A stretch of 38,047 nucleotides of DNA from Rhodospirillaceae bacterium (GTDB lineage Bacteria > Pseudomonadota > Alphaproteobacteria > Thalassobaculales > Thalassobaculaceae), in assembly GCA_018699735.1 (NCBI GenBank), contig JABIRP010000207.1, positions 1 to 38,047 on the forward strand. Direction: 5' to 3'. A program made the translations under genes and the position numbers. Under the pieces are notes generated by a model. That model did no database searches. It was not told the DNA's origin and saw only the letters and a list, made by a program, of their open reading frames with translations. Every line of letters starts with the position of its first letter. Positions within the stretch are counted from its first letter, which is position 1. Shown here piece by piece: positions 1 to 8,400 of the stretch.

Positions 1-66
1 GCCTGCCTACCAAATACCCTAAATAATTCAATGGCCACCGCGTCAATAAAAAGGACTGAATATTCT

Positions 67-1182
67 ATGGCGTCAAACAAGAAGTTATTGGTTCTTCCTG
101 GTGACGGGATCGGCCCTGAAGTCGTTAACGAAGTCCTTAGACTAATTGACTGGATGGCGAAGAAGCGCTCGGTCTCTTTCGACATACAAGAAGGCAAAGT
201 CGGGGGTGCCGCGTATGATGCCGACGGAACGCCTTTGACCGACGAGACCATGGCCGATGCGGTGCACGCCGACGCAGTTCTCTTCGGTGCCGTTGGAGGC
301 CCGCAATACGACGATCTACCGTTCGAGCTGAAGCCCGAGCGTGGTCTGCTGCGCCTGCGCAAGGAAATGGACCTCTTCGCCAACTTGCGCCCAGCCATGG
401 TGTTCGACGCGATGGCGGACAACTCCTCCCTGAAGCGCGACCTGGTCGCCGGCCTCGACATCATGATCCTGCGCGAATTGACCGGCGGCATCTATTTCGC
501 CGAGCCGCGCGGCATTGAGGATCTGCCAGACGGCACTAGGAAGGGGTTCGACACCAACCTCTACACGACACCGGAAATCGAGCGTATCGGCCGGGTCGCT
601 TTCGATCTCGCCCGCAAACGTGAAAGCCGGGTGACCTCGGTCGAGAAAGCGAACGTCATGATGTCTGGCGTGCTTTGGCGCGAGACCATGACCAAGCTGC
701 ACGCAGCTGAGGGTGGCGATATCCAACTTAATCACATGTACGCCGATAACTGCGCCATGCAGTTGGTGCGCGAGCCGAAGCAGTTCGACGTCATCGTCAC
801 CGACAATCTGTTCGGCGATATCCTCTCGGATTGCGCCGCCATGTTGACCGGCTCCCTCGGCATGCTGCCATCGGCTTCTCTCGGTGCAGAGGACCCGACA
901 ACCGGGCGCCGCCATTCGCTGTATGAGCCGGTGCACGGCTCGGCCCCGGACATCGCCGGCAAGGGCATGGCCAATCCAATCGCCGAGCTGCTCAGCTTCT
1001 CGATGCTGTTGCGCTACTCCTTCGATATGGCGGAAGACGCCGATCTGATCGAAGCGGCCATCCAAAAAGTACTGGGCTCCGGTCTGCGTACCTCTGACAT
1101 CATGCAGGACGGCATGGCCCGGGTCTCCACCGGGGTGATGATGGACAGCATCCTGCAGGCGTTGAATAAAATGACGAGTTAG
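67..1182 (+). CDS. leuB: 3-isopropylmalate dehydrogenase
   Basis: Cytosolic NAD-dependent oxidative decarboxylation of 3-isopropylmalate to 2-oxoisocaproate, the third step of leucine synthesis. The protein of 371 residues is the usual LeuB length and begins with the family opening [13 protein letters not shown]. The substrate-binding arginine region ([16 protein letters not shown]), the ELTGGIYF segment and the metal-binding stretch with [10 protein letters not shown] are all present, as is the cofactor loop [15 protein letters not shown] chose the ATG at 67 rather than the upstream in-frame ATG at 31 because the conserved N terminus begins there and a weak AGGA lies about 12 bases before it. 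asd follows on the same strand after 143 bp. The upstream neighbours (probably leuC/leuD) are outside the window. Confidence 0.97.
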   Translation: MASNKKLLVLPGDGIGPEVVNEVLRLIDWMAKKRSVSFDIQEGKVGGAAYDADGTPLTDETMADAVHADAVLFGAVGGPQYDDLPFELKPERGLLRLRKEMDLFANLRPAMVFDAMADNSSLKRDLVAGLDIMILRELTGGIYFAEPRGIEDLPDGTRKGFDTNLYTTPEIERIGRVAFDLARKRESRVTSVEKANVMMSGVLWRETMTKLHAAEGGDIQLNHMYADNCAMQLVREPKQFDVIVTDNLFGDILSDCAAMLTGSLGMLPSASLGAEDPTTGRRHSLYEPVHGSAPDIAGKGMANPIAELLSFSMLLRYSFDMAEDADLIEAAIQKVLGSGLRTSDIMQDGMARVSTGVMMDSILQALNKMTS

Positions 1183-1197
1183 CGCAAAAGCTAACAC

Positions 1198-1224
1198 GTC
1201 ATCCCGGACTTGATCCGGGATCTC
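1198..1224. repeat. Intergenic palindromic element (left half type)
   Basis: ATCCCGGA at 1201-1208 and TCCGGGAT at 1214-1221 are perfect inverted arms around CTTGA, preceded by CGTC. From memory, a palindrome of this form (ATCCCGGACTTGATCCGGGAT) is common between genes in alphaproteobacteria; I could not verify this. A sequence resembling the other half of the longer version of this element lies at 5399-5437. Confidence 0.55.
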
Positions 1225-1261
1225 CCACCGAGTTCACTCCGACAAGCCTTGAAAATCCGCA

Positions 1262-1295
1262 GCGGGAGGCGTAAGTCTCCCGCCGAAGTCTTTTT
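1262..1295 (+). terminator. Hairpin with downstream T-run between leuB and asd
   Basis: GCGGGAG (1262-1268) and CTCCCGC (1277-1283) form a 7-bp stem with an 8-base loop. TTTTT follows at 1291-1295, seven bases after the stem. The T-run is a little far for a strong intrinsic terminator, so this may be a partial terminator or attenuator between leuB and asd. The asd start lies 30 bp further on. Confidence 0.45.
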
Positions 1296-1325
1296 GGGCT
1301 TCACTAACAATCAAGGAAAAGGATC

Positions 1326-2351
1326 ATGGGCTATAGAGTTGCCGTCGTTGGAGCGACGGGTGCGGTCGGGCGTGAAATGTTGTCCACCCTGGCCGAACGT
1401 AATTTCCCCGCGGATGAAGTGATCGCGCTGGCCTCGAGCAAATCGGTCGGCACGGAAGTTTCTTACGGGGATACGCGAACTCTGAAAGTCCAGGACCTGG
1501 ATAAATTCGACTTCACGGGCACCGATATCGCGCTGTTCTCGGCCGGCGGGTCGACCGCCGCCAAATACGCGCCGCGCGCCGGTAAGCAGGGCTGCGTCGT
1601 GATCGATAACAGCTCGAACTTTCGCATGGACCCGGACGTGCCGTTGATCGTGCCGGAAGTAAACGAGCAGGCGCTTTCGGGATATGCCAAGCGCAATATC
1701 ATCGCCAACCCGAATTGCTCCACCGCACAACTCGTTATGGCGCTGAAGCCGCTGCATGATGCCTTCAAGATCAAGCGCGTCGTCGTCTCGACCTATCAAT
1801 CAACCTCGGGCGCCGGCAAGGCAGGCATGGATGAGTTGTTCAACCAGACCCGGGCGGTTTATGTGAACGACCCAGTGGAGAACCATACCTTCACCAAACA
1901 GATCGCCTTCAACGTGATCCCGCATATCGACAGCTTTATGGACGATGGCTACACCAAAGAAGAATGGAAGATGACGGTCGAAACCCGCAAGATGCTAGAC
2001 CCGGACATTGAGCTGGTCGCCACCTGCGTGCGGGTGCCGGTGTTTGTTGGCCATGCCGAAGCGGTCTTCATTGAGACCGAAAAGCCGATCGACGAGGACG
2101 CCGCCCGCAAGGTGATGGCCGAGTTCGAGGGGTTAGTTGTGCTCGACCACCGGGCCGACGAGGGCTATGTCACTCCGCAGGAATGTGCCGGTGAGGATGC
2201 GGTTTACGTCAGTCGGGTTCGCAAAGACCCGACGGTCAAAAACGGCCTCGCGTTCTGGTGTGTCTCAGACAACCTCCGCAAGGGTGCTGCCCTCAACGCC
2301 ATCCAGATCGCCGAGGCCTTGATCAAGACCCATCTCAAAAAGGCAGCTTGA
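1326..2351 (+). CDS. asd: Aspartate-semialdehyde dehydrogenase
   Basis: Cytosolic NADPH-dependent reduction of aspartyl phosphate to aspartate semialdehyde, the branch point to lysine/diaminopimelate, threonine and methionine. The 341-residue protein opens with the nucleotide-binding motif GATGAVGREM at about residues 9-18. The active-site cysteine is Cys131 in NPNCST. Gln158 (STYQSTSGAG) and His243 (VGHAEAV) fit the usual substrate and acid/base residues. An AAGGA ribosome site lies about 8 bases before the ATG. The gene follows leuB and a hairpin, and converges on the SDR gene that ends at 2377, with only 25 bp between the stops. Confidence 0.97.
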   Translation: MGYRVAVVGATGAVGREMLSTLAERNFPADEVIALASSKSVGTEVSYGDTRTLKVQDLDKFDFTGTDIALFSAGGSTAAKYAPRAGKQGCVVIDNSSNFRMDPDVPLIVPEVNEQALSGYAKRNIIANPNCSTAQLVMALKPLHDAFKIKRVVVSTYQSTSGAGKAGMDELFNQTRAVYVNDPVENHTFTKQIAFNVIPHIDSFMDDGYTKEEWKMTVETRKMLDPDIELVATCVRVPVFVGHAEAVFIETEKPIDEDAARKVMAEFEGLVVLDHRADEGYVTPQECAGEDAVYVSRVRKDPTVKNGLAFWCVSDNLRKGAALNAIQIAEALIKTHLKKAA

Positions 2352-2376
2352 GAGCGCTGATCAAATACAATGTTGG

Positions 2377-3147
2377 TCAAACCAGGCCGCCGTTGACGTG
2401 AATGACCTGGCCGGTGACGTAGCCTGCATCTTTCGAGGCCAGGAATTCAACGACGGCGGCGACCTCTTCCATGGTTCCGTGCCGACCCATTGGGATCACC
2501 GCATGTGATTGAGCGATGGATTCCGGGGTCAGCGCCATGTGGGTGCCAGGCTCCTTTTCGATGAAACCGGGTGCAACTACGTTTACCGTCACGCCGTCGG
2601 GAGCCAGCTGCAGGGCCAGCGCCTTCGCCGTTGCTTCCAGCGATGCCTTCGCGGCGGCCGTGGCGGGGAAGACCGGCGCATTGGTGCGCCAGACATGCGG
2701 CCCGAACGCGCCGATCGCGATGACCCGGCCCATCGGCGAGGCCTTCAGGGCGTCCATCGACGCACCTGACATCTCGAAAAAGGCGCGCGCGATGGCGCCG
2801 TGCGCTGCCTCAAATTCAGCATCGGTTGCCTCTCCCAACGGTGAACGATTGGCGTAACCGGCGTTTTGCACCATGACATCTATCCCACCGAACGCGGCCT
2901 GTACTGCCTCAACCAACCGACGCCCCGCTCCGGTTTCCGCCAAGTCCCAAAGCCCGGTCTCCACTGTACACCCTTGATCACGCAAGGTTTCCGCGATGCG
3001 TTCCAGGCCGTCCGAATTAGCTCGGGTGTGGATGAAAAGCTGGTCGCCAGGCCGCGCGAGGCGGAGGCTGATCCGGGCGCCGATCCCGCTTGCGGCCCCG
3101 GTTACGACGATGGTTCTCGACTGCTCGGTCATGTGCTCTCCCGTCAT
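2377..3147 (-). CDS. Short-chain dehydrogenase/reductase lacking the catalytic Tyr
   Basis: Cytosolic SDR-family protein of 256 residues, substrate unknown. The Rossmann motif TGAASGIG (residues 16-23) and the NAG motif (95-97) are intact, and the C terminus GQVIHVNGG is typical of FabG-like SDRs. The expected YxxxK reads Thr163-Ala-Ala-Ala-Lys167, and the usual catalytic Ser region reads AIGAFG, with Ala near 147. So Lys is kept but Ser and Tyr are missing. The protein probably binds NAD(P) but may not do standard SDR chemistry. The first ATG overlaps the stop of the upstream aminotransferase-like gene as ATGA. A second ATG at 3132 has a better GGGAG ribosome site and is a real alternative start. 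The gene is the last of a three-gene overlapping unit. Confidence 0.88.
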   Translation of the reverse strand: MTGEHMTEQSRTIVVTGAASGIGARISLRLARPGDQLFIHTRANSDGLERIAETLRDQGCTVETGLWDLAETGAGRRLVEAVQAAFGGIDVMVQNAGYANRSPLGEATDAEFEAAHGAIARAFFEMSGASMDALKASPMGRVIAIGAFGPHVWRTNAPVFPATAAAKASLEATAKALALQLAPDGVTVNVVAPGFIEKEPGTHMALTPESIAQSHAVIPMGRHGTMEEVAAVVEFLASKDAGYVTGQVIHVNGGLV

Positions 3148-4280
3148 TTTTCTTCCCTGGCAAGGGCTTCAACCAGGCGATCTGCGTCGCCCTGATGATT
3201 ATAGAGATGCGGTGTGACCCGGAGCGACGTACCCCGGCGGGTCAAATAAACATTCTCCTCGGCAAGCCGTTCGACAATACCTTCCGGAAAACCACTGGGG
3301 CGACGAAGCCCAAGGAAGTGACCGACGCGCCGCTCGTTCGGCGCCACCTGCCATCCGAGATCCTGAATTCGGGTCGAGAGGCCGTCGGTATAGGCCCGCA
3401 GTGTTGCCTGCACCTCGGCCGGACCCCAGGCCTGCAGTTGTTCAAGCGCGGCGATCGCGGCTGGCATCAATGCAAAATTCGCCACCTCGCCAACATCGAA
3501 CCGCCGCGCCGCCAGTTCAAACGGTAGCTCGTAGCCGGTCATCGGCTTGAACTCGGCATCCATCGATCGCACCGTCCAGCCATGTTCCAGAGATCGCCCC
3601 TCGTGGTGCTTCGGGTCGACGTAGAGAAAGCCGATTGAGTACGGCGCCATCATCCATTTGTACCCGGCGGCGACCAGGAAATCGGGCTGTACCTCGGCCA
3701 CATCGAAGGGCATGGCGCCAATCGACTGGGTGAGATCAACCGCCAGCATCGCGCCGGCATCCCTACAGGCCTGTCCGACGGCAACCAGGTCAACCAGGGT
3801 GCCGTCGGTCCAATGGCAGTTCGGAACCGCCACAACCGCCGCCCGGTCATCAATCGCGGCCAACAGCGGCGATGTCCAGTTGTCGTCCGGTGGCCGATCA
3901 ATGACCACAAGCTCCGCCCCACGCTTGGCTGCAAGTACGCGCCAAGGCACAACATTGGACGGGAATTGCTCAGCCAGAATGATGATGCGTTGACCGGCAG
4001 AAACCGGCGCATTAGCGGCGGCGGTTGCCATGCCGTAACTGGCGGCCGGGACCACGGCGATGTCATCGGCCTCGGCCCCGATCAGCCCGCCAAACAACCC
4101 GCGTGCGGTATTGGCGCCTTCCCAAAAATCCCGCGTGACGATTTCCCAGGGCCGGGTCTTTCGGTCCATGCCGGCATGCCCGGCCGCCACAGCCGCATGC
4201 GACAGGGGCGAGAGATAGGCGCAATTCAGGTAGGCGATGTCTTCCGGGATATCAAACAGATGTCGCTGGCAGGCGATCAT
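3144..4280 (-). CDS. Class V aminotransferase-fold PLP enzyme
   Basis: Probable cytosolic pyridoxal-phosphate enzyme of the class V (cysteine desulfurase / isopenicillin N epimerase-like) group, 378 residues. It opens with LNCAYLSPLS, a common start for this group. Asp182 (AVDLTQSIGAMP) should contact the PLP ring nitrogen, and Lys208 (AAGYKWMM) is the expected Schiff-base lysine. I chose the ATG at 4280 because it overlaps the stop of the preceding deacetylase gene as ATGA and has GGAG eight bases upstream. A longer reading frame to 4316 would overlap that gene further. The substrate is not evident: it could be an aminotransferase, a lyase or a kynureninase-like hydrolase. It does not look like the purine-pathway ureidoglycine transaminase PucG. 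Confidence 0.88.
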   Translation of the reverse strand: MIACQRHLFDIPEDIAYLNCAYLSPLSHAAVAAGHAGMDRKTRPWEIVTRDFWEGANTARGLFGGLIGAEADDIAVVPAASYGMATAAANAPVSAGQRIIILAEQFPSNVVPWRVLAAKRGAELVVIDRPPDDNWTSPLLAAIDDRAAVVAVPNCHWTDGTLVDLVAVGQACRDAGAMLAVDLTQSIGAMPFDVAEVQPDFLVAAGYKWMMAPYSIGFLYVDPKHHEGRSLEHGWTVRSMDAEFKPMTGYELPFELAARRFDVGEVANFALMPAAIAALEQLQAWGPAEVQATLRAYTDGLSTRIQDLGWQVAPNERRVGHFLGLRRPSGFPEGIVERLAEENVYLTRRGTSLRVTPHLYNHQGDADRLVEALAREEK

Positions 4281-5200
4281 GAGGCCGCTCCATCGGGGTG
4301 ATGGTGTTTGTGCCAATGTTCGGCGATCTCGACCCGGCGACAGACCCAGACCTTGTCATGCGCCATTACATGATCGAGGAACCGACCGAGCGCGCGGGCC
4401 CGGCCCGGCCGTCCGACCATACGCTGATGCATGCCGATTGAGAGCATGCGCGGCGTCTCTGCGCCTTCTTCGTAGAGCTGATCGAAGGCATCCGTGATAT
4501 AGCGCAAGAACTCCTCGCCCGAAGGATAGGCCGCCGGCGCGCCGAACTTCACGTCGTTGGTATCCAGCGCGTAGGGCAGGATCAGGTGAGGCTTGCCATC
4601 AACCTCGGTCCAATAGGGAAGATCGTCGGAGTAACTGTCGGAGTCGTAGAGGAAGCCGCCCTGTTCGACCAACAACCGGCGGGTGTTTGGGCTCGGCGCA
4701 TAGCGGCAGTACCAGCCGCGCGGTGGCCCACCAGTCAGGCGTTCGATGATTTCAACGGCACGCGCGATGTGCTCGCGCTCTTCGTCCTCGGAGAGCTCGA
4801 AATGATTGATCCAGCGCCAGCCATGCGAGGCGAAATCACAGCCATGCTCGACCATCGCCTGGGTTGCGGCCGGATTGCGCTCCAATGCGACCGCGCAAGC
4901 GTATGCGGTGAACGGTAACCCCCGCTGCTTGAACAACCGCAAAATCCGCCAGAACCCGGCGCGCGGGCCGTAGTCATAGAGCGACTCCATTCCGAGATCA
5001 CGTTGGCCCGGCGGATGACGCCCGCCGACCACCTCCGACAACCCGCCTTCGTTCTTGGTATCACCATGCAGGATATTGGTCTCCGACCCCTCTTCGACAT
5101 TGAGTACGAAGTTGATCGCGATACGGGCCCCGCCCGGCCAATTGGCCTGTGGGAGATTGTCGGCATAACCGACTAGGTCGCGGGGATAAGGCTCGGTCAT
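4277..5200 (-). CDS. PuuE-type polysaccharide deacetylase / allantoinase-like protein
   Basis: Probable hydrolase of the NodB-fold family, 307 residues, closest by eye to the metal-independent allantoinase PuuE. PuuE-like features are the start YPRDLVGYADN, the strand FVLNVEEGSE (residues 31-40) in place of the metal-binding TFDDG of true polysaccharide deacetylases, and ASHGWRWI (124-131). PuuE opens allantoin to allantoate, but no other ureide or purine catabolism gene is visible here, so another cyclic amide or amide is possible. A strong GGGAGG site lies eight bases before the ATG. It is the first gene of an overlapping unit with the PLP enzyme and the SDR, which suggests one pathway. No signal peptide is seen, so it should be cytosolic. 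Confidence 0.85.
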   Translation of the reverse strand: MTEPYPRDLVGYADNLPQANWPGGARIAINFVLNVEEGSETNILHGDTKNEGGLSEVVGGRHPPGQRDLGMESLYDYGPRAGFWRILRLFKQRGLPFTAYACAVALERNPAATQAMVEHGCDFASHGWRWINHFELSEDEEREHIARAVEIIERLTGGPPRGWYCRYAPSPNTRRLLVEQGGFLYDSDSYSDDLPYWTEVDGKPHLILPYALDTNDVKFGAPAAYPSGEEFLRYITDAFDQLYEEGAETPRMLSIGMHQRMVGRPGRARALGRFLDHVMAHDKVWVCRRVEIAEHWHKHHHPDGAAS

Positions 5201-5398
5201 GGTGGCTGCCTCCCAGTGGTGAACGCGTCTGGTGACGGTCCCACCGGGGTGGCAGCGACGTCAAGGGGGAGGTGGATTGAGAAAGGTGAGAGCACCAGAG
5301 CAAAGCATCAAGTTTCGAACTTCACCCAATTTAGCCGCCCCCCGGAAATCGCGAAACGGTTATCCGGGGCCTTACTGGGAAAATGTCACGGCAGCGGA

Positions 5399-5437
5399 TC
5401 GAGATCCCGGTTCTCCGCTTCGCTACGGCCGGGAAGC
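5399..5437. repeat. Palindromic element (right half type) in the gap before the PuuE-like gene
   Basis: TCCCGG (5405-5410) and CCGGGA (5429-5434) are inverted arms around TTCTCCGCTTCGCTACGG. This resembles the right half of the long alphaproteobacterial palindrome whose left half is at 1198-1224. The rest of the gap 5201-5492 shows no convincing gene, and I see no clear promoter in it. Confidence 0.45.
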
Positions 5438-5492
5438 GGAATAAAGAGAAACAGGCTAAACATAAGAGCGTCGAAATTCACATTCACAACTC

Positions 5493-8400
5493 TCACCCGC
5501 ACTTCGAATAGCCACAGGAGGTGCACAGGTCACAGCCTTCCTGGCGGATCAGGCTGAACGAGCCGCATTTCGGGCATTGCAGCGGCACGGCTCCGCCTTC
5601 CAGCCCGACCACCTTGCGTTTGTCACCGAGGTCGAGCTCCAGGGTCGTCTCGTCCTTTAGGAAGCCGATGTCGAGCAGGTGTTGCTCGATCACCCCGCCG
5701 ATCGCGGCCAGCAGCGAGGGCACGTATTTGCCGCCCATCCAGCCGCCACCGCGCGGATCGAACACCGCCTTCAGCTCATCGACCACGAAGGACACATCGC
5801 CGCCACGCCGAAACACCGCACTGATCATCCGGGTCAGCGCCACGGTCCAGGCGTAATGCTCCATGTTCTTGGAGTTGATGAAGATCTCGAACGGCCGTCG
5901 CCGGCCGGAGACCTCGATGTCGTTCAAGGTGATGTAGATCGCGTGGTCGCTTTCCGGCCATTTGATCTTGTAGGTTTTGCCCGGCAGTTCCTTTGGCCGG
6001 TCGAGCGGTTCGGTCATGTAGACCACGTCGCTTGAGTCCTGCGATACCGCCGCCACAACTTCGCCAGCTGACTGCTCCCGCACCTCGGTGGGTTTGGTTG
6101 AAAGCACCGAGCCGGTTACCGCATTCGGGCGGTAGGTCGTGCAGCCCTTGCAGCCGAGTTCGTAGGCGCGGCGATAGATATCGCGAAACGCCTCGAAGGA
6201 AATGTCCTCCGGGCAGTTGATGGTTTTCGAGATTGAACTGTCGATGTATTTCTGCACCGCCGCCTGCATGACCAGATGATCTTCCGGCCGTAAGGCCGCG
6301 GTATCGACGAAGGCGTCGGGCAAAGGAGCCTCATCACCTTTCATCTGGCGGAAGAGCCGATAGGCGTGATCGCTCACCTCTTCGGTTCGCTTGGAGCCGT
6401 CCGGCTGCAGCACCGTGCGCTCGTAGGTAAAGCTAAACACCGGCTCCAGACCAGAGGAGATATTATCGGCCAAGAGCGAGATCGTACCGGTCGGGGCGAT
6501 CGAGGTCAGCAGCGCGTTGCGAATACCGTGCTCGGCGATCCCGGTGCGGATATCAGCATCCAGCGCCGCCACGGTCTCTCCGGCGAGATATTTTTCGGCG
6601 TCGAACAAGGGGAAGGCGCCTTTCTCTCGCGCCAGATCGATCGAGGTAAGATAGGCATGCCGCCGGATCAACCACATCCAGCGCTCGGTCAATTCTACCG
6701 CGTGTCGCGAGCCATAACGCGCGCCGCAAAAGATCAACGCATCGGCCAAACCGGTTACGCCAAGCCCAATCCGCCGCTTGGCACGGGCCTCATGCGCCTG
6801 CTCCGGCAACGGGAAGAGCGAGGCATCGATGGCGTTGTCGAGCATGCGCACGGCCAAAGCCACCACCTCGGCCAGCGCCGCCTCGTCGATCCCGGCATCG
6901 ACGCTAAATGGCTCGCCTACCAACGCCGCCAGATTGACCGAGCCAAGCAAGCAAGCGCCATAAGGCGGTAGCGGCTGTTCTCCGCAATTGTGAACGTAGA
7001 ACCCATTGGCATCGAAGGCGCGCGGGCCGGGAATGGTGGCATCAAAAACCTCCTCTACCCCATCCTCGTCCAGCGATTCAACACGCACAAAAAAGCGCTC
7101 ACGATTAAGCGCGCGGCGATAGCCCGACAGGCGCTGCATCAATCGTGTCTGTTTCTCGACGTCAGCGAACCCGACCTGCTCGGCATAGCGCGTGAGATTC
7201 TCACCCGAGATCACCAATTCATGATCGGCTGCGCATTCGTACTCGGCCATGCCACCACGACCGTCAGGAAGCCGACGCATTCCGGCGGGACGTCGCTCTC
7301 GATATATTTGGCAAACAATTCCGAGGCGCAGCAACATACGCTGCACTGCTTCTAGAACCGGCAGCGAGGATTGCGCCAATCGAACACTGACGCCCTTGAC
7401 TTGATCGCCTTGCACACCCCCATCTGCATCGAATAGGCCACGCAAGAATCCACAATGGAATTCCGATGAACTTTCTTCAACCTCAGGCGTGAGGGTCTTG
7501 TGTCCGGGCTCCATGCCGAACCTCTCGGCCAACCGCTTCAACGCCGCTGTCGCCATTCGGCGCTCGCCTCGCCCCGCACCCTCAATCCAACCGGCGAAAT
7601 CTGCTCGATGCCCCAAACCTCGCAGGGCAGTTTCAGCCGCGGCCATGACTGCAAAAGTGCCGGGGCGTGCCGGGCCGCCATTCACCACCTCTTCTCCCGG
7701 CCAAACGCTCAAGACGGCCTTGTCAGCCTTCAACGTGCCGTCGCCGATTAAAAGGCCAAGCAGGTAGCCTTCGTCCATCGTGCCGGAACCGTTCCACGCC
7801 GACCCCGAGCGGTGGTCATGCAAACAGATCTCGTCGCCGGGTTCCAGGTTGCCGGCTTGAACCCACTCTGTCTCTATGCGCCAGCGAGTGCGCGAGATGA
7901 TCTTGCGAAGAGGATGGTCCGCAGTCAGACGCAGCGATGGCCCCTCGACGGCGCGGAGGTGCAGGACCGGCTTTCGACCCGTCGCGAAGAACCCCGCCTC
8001 AGTGCTGGAGTGAGACTGGCCGTCGACCAAAGCCATAAACTGCCGGCCGACCAAGTCGGCAACACGCTTCGGTCCGTCCGTGGTTGAGATCCATGTGTCT
8101 GCCGTAACGCAAGGATTTGTCGACGAAATTTCCTCGCAATACCGCAAATTGTTCAACCGATTGATCCGGTCGATGAAGATCACCCCGGGCTCGGCGTATT
8201 CATAGGTCGCTTTCATGATGCGGTCCCAGAGGGCCCGCGCCTTCAGGGTGCGGTAGACCGTGCCGCCGAAAACCAGATCCCAATCGGCGTCGTCGCGCAC
8301 CGCATCCATGAAAGCGTCAGTCACCAGGACCGAGAGGTTGAACATGCGCAGGCGTTCCGGCGCGCGCTTGGCTTCAATGAAAGCCTCGATATCGGGATGA

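Noticed and set aside
316-1197. Long minus-strand frame across leuB
   Set aside because: It is antisense to a well-conserved LeuB, has no recognisable domain and lacks a ribosome site; it is a shadow frame of GC-rich sequence.
3144-4280. Ureidoglycine-glyoxylate transaminase (PucG) next to a PuuE-like gene
   Set aside because: It would make a purine pathway, but the N terminus and motifs fit the isopenicillin-epimerase-like class V group, not PucG.
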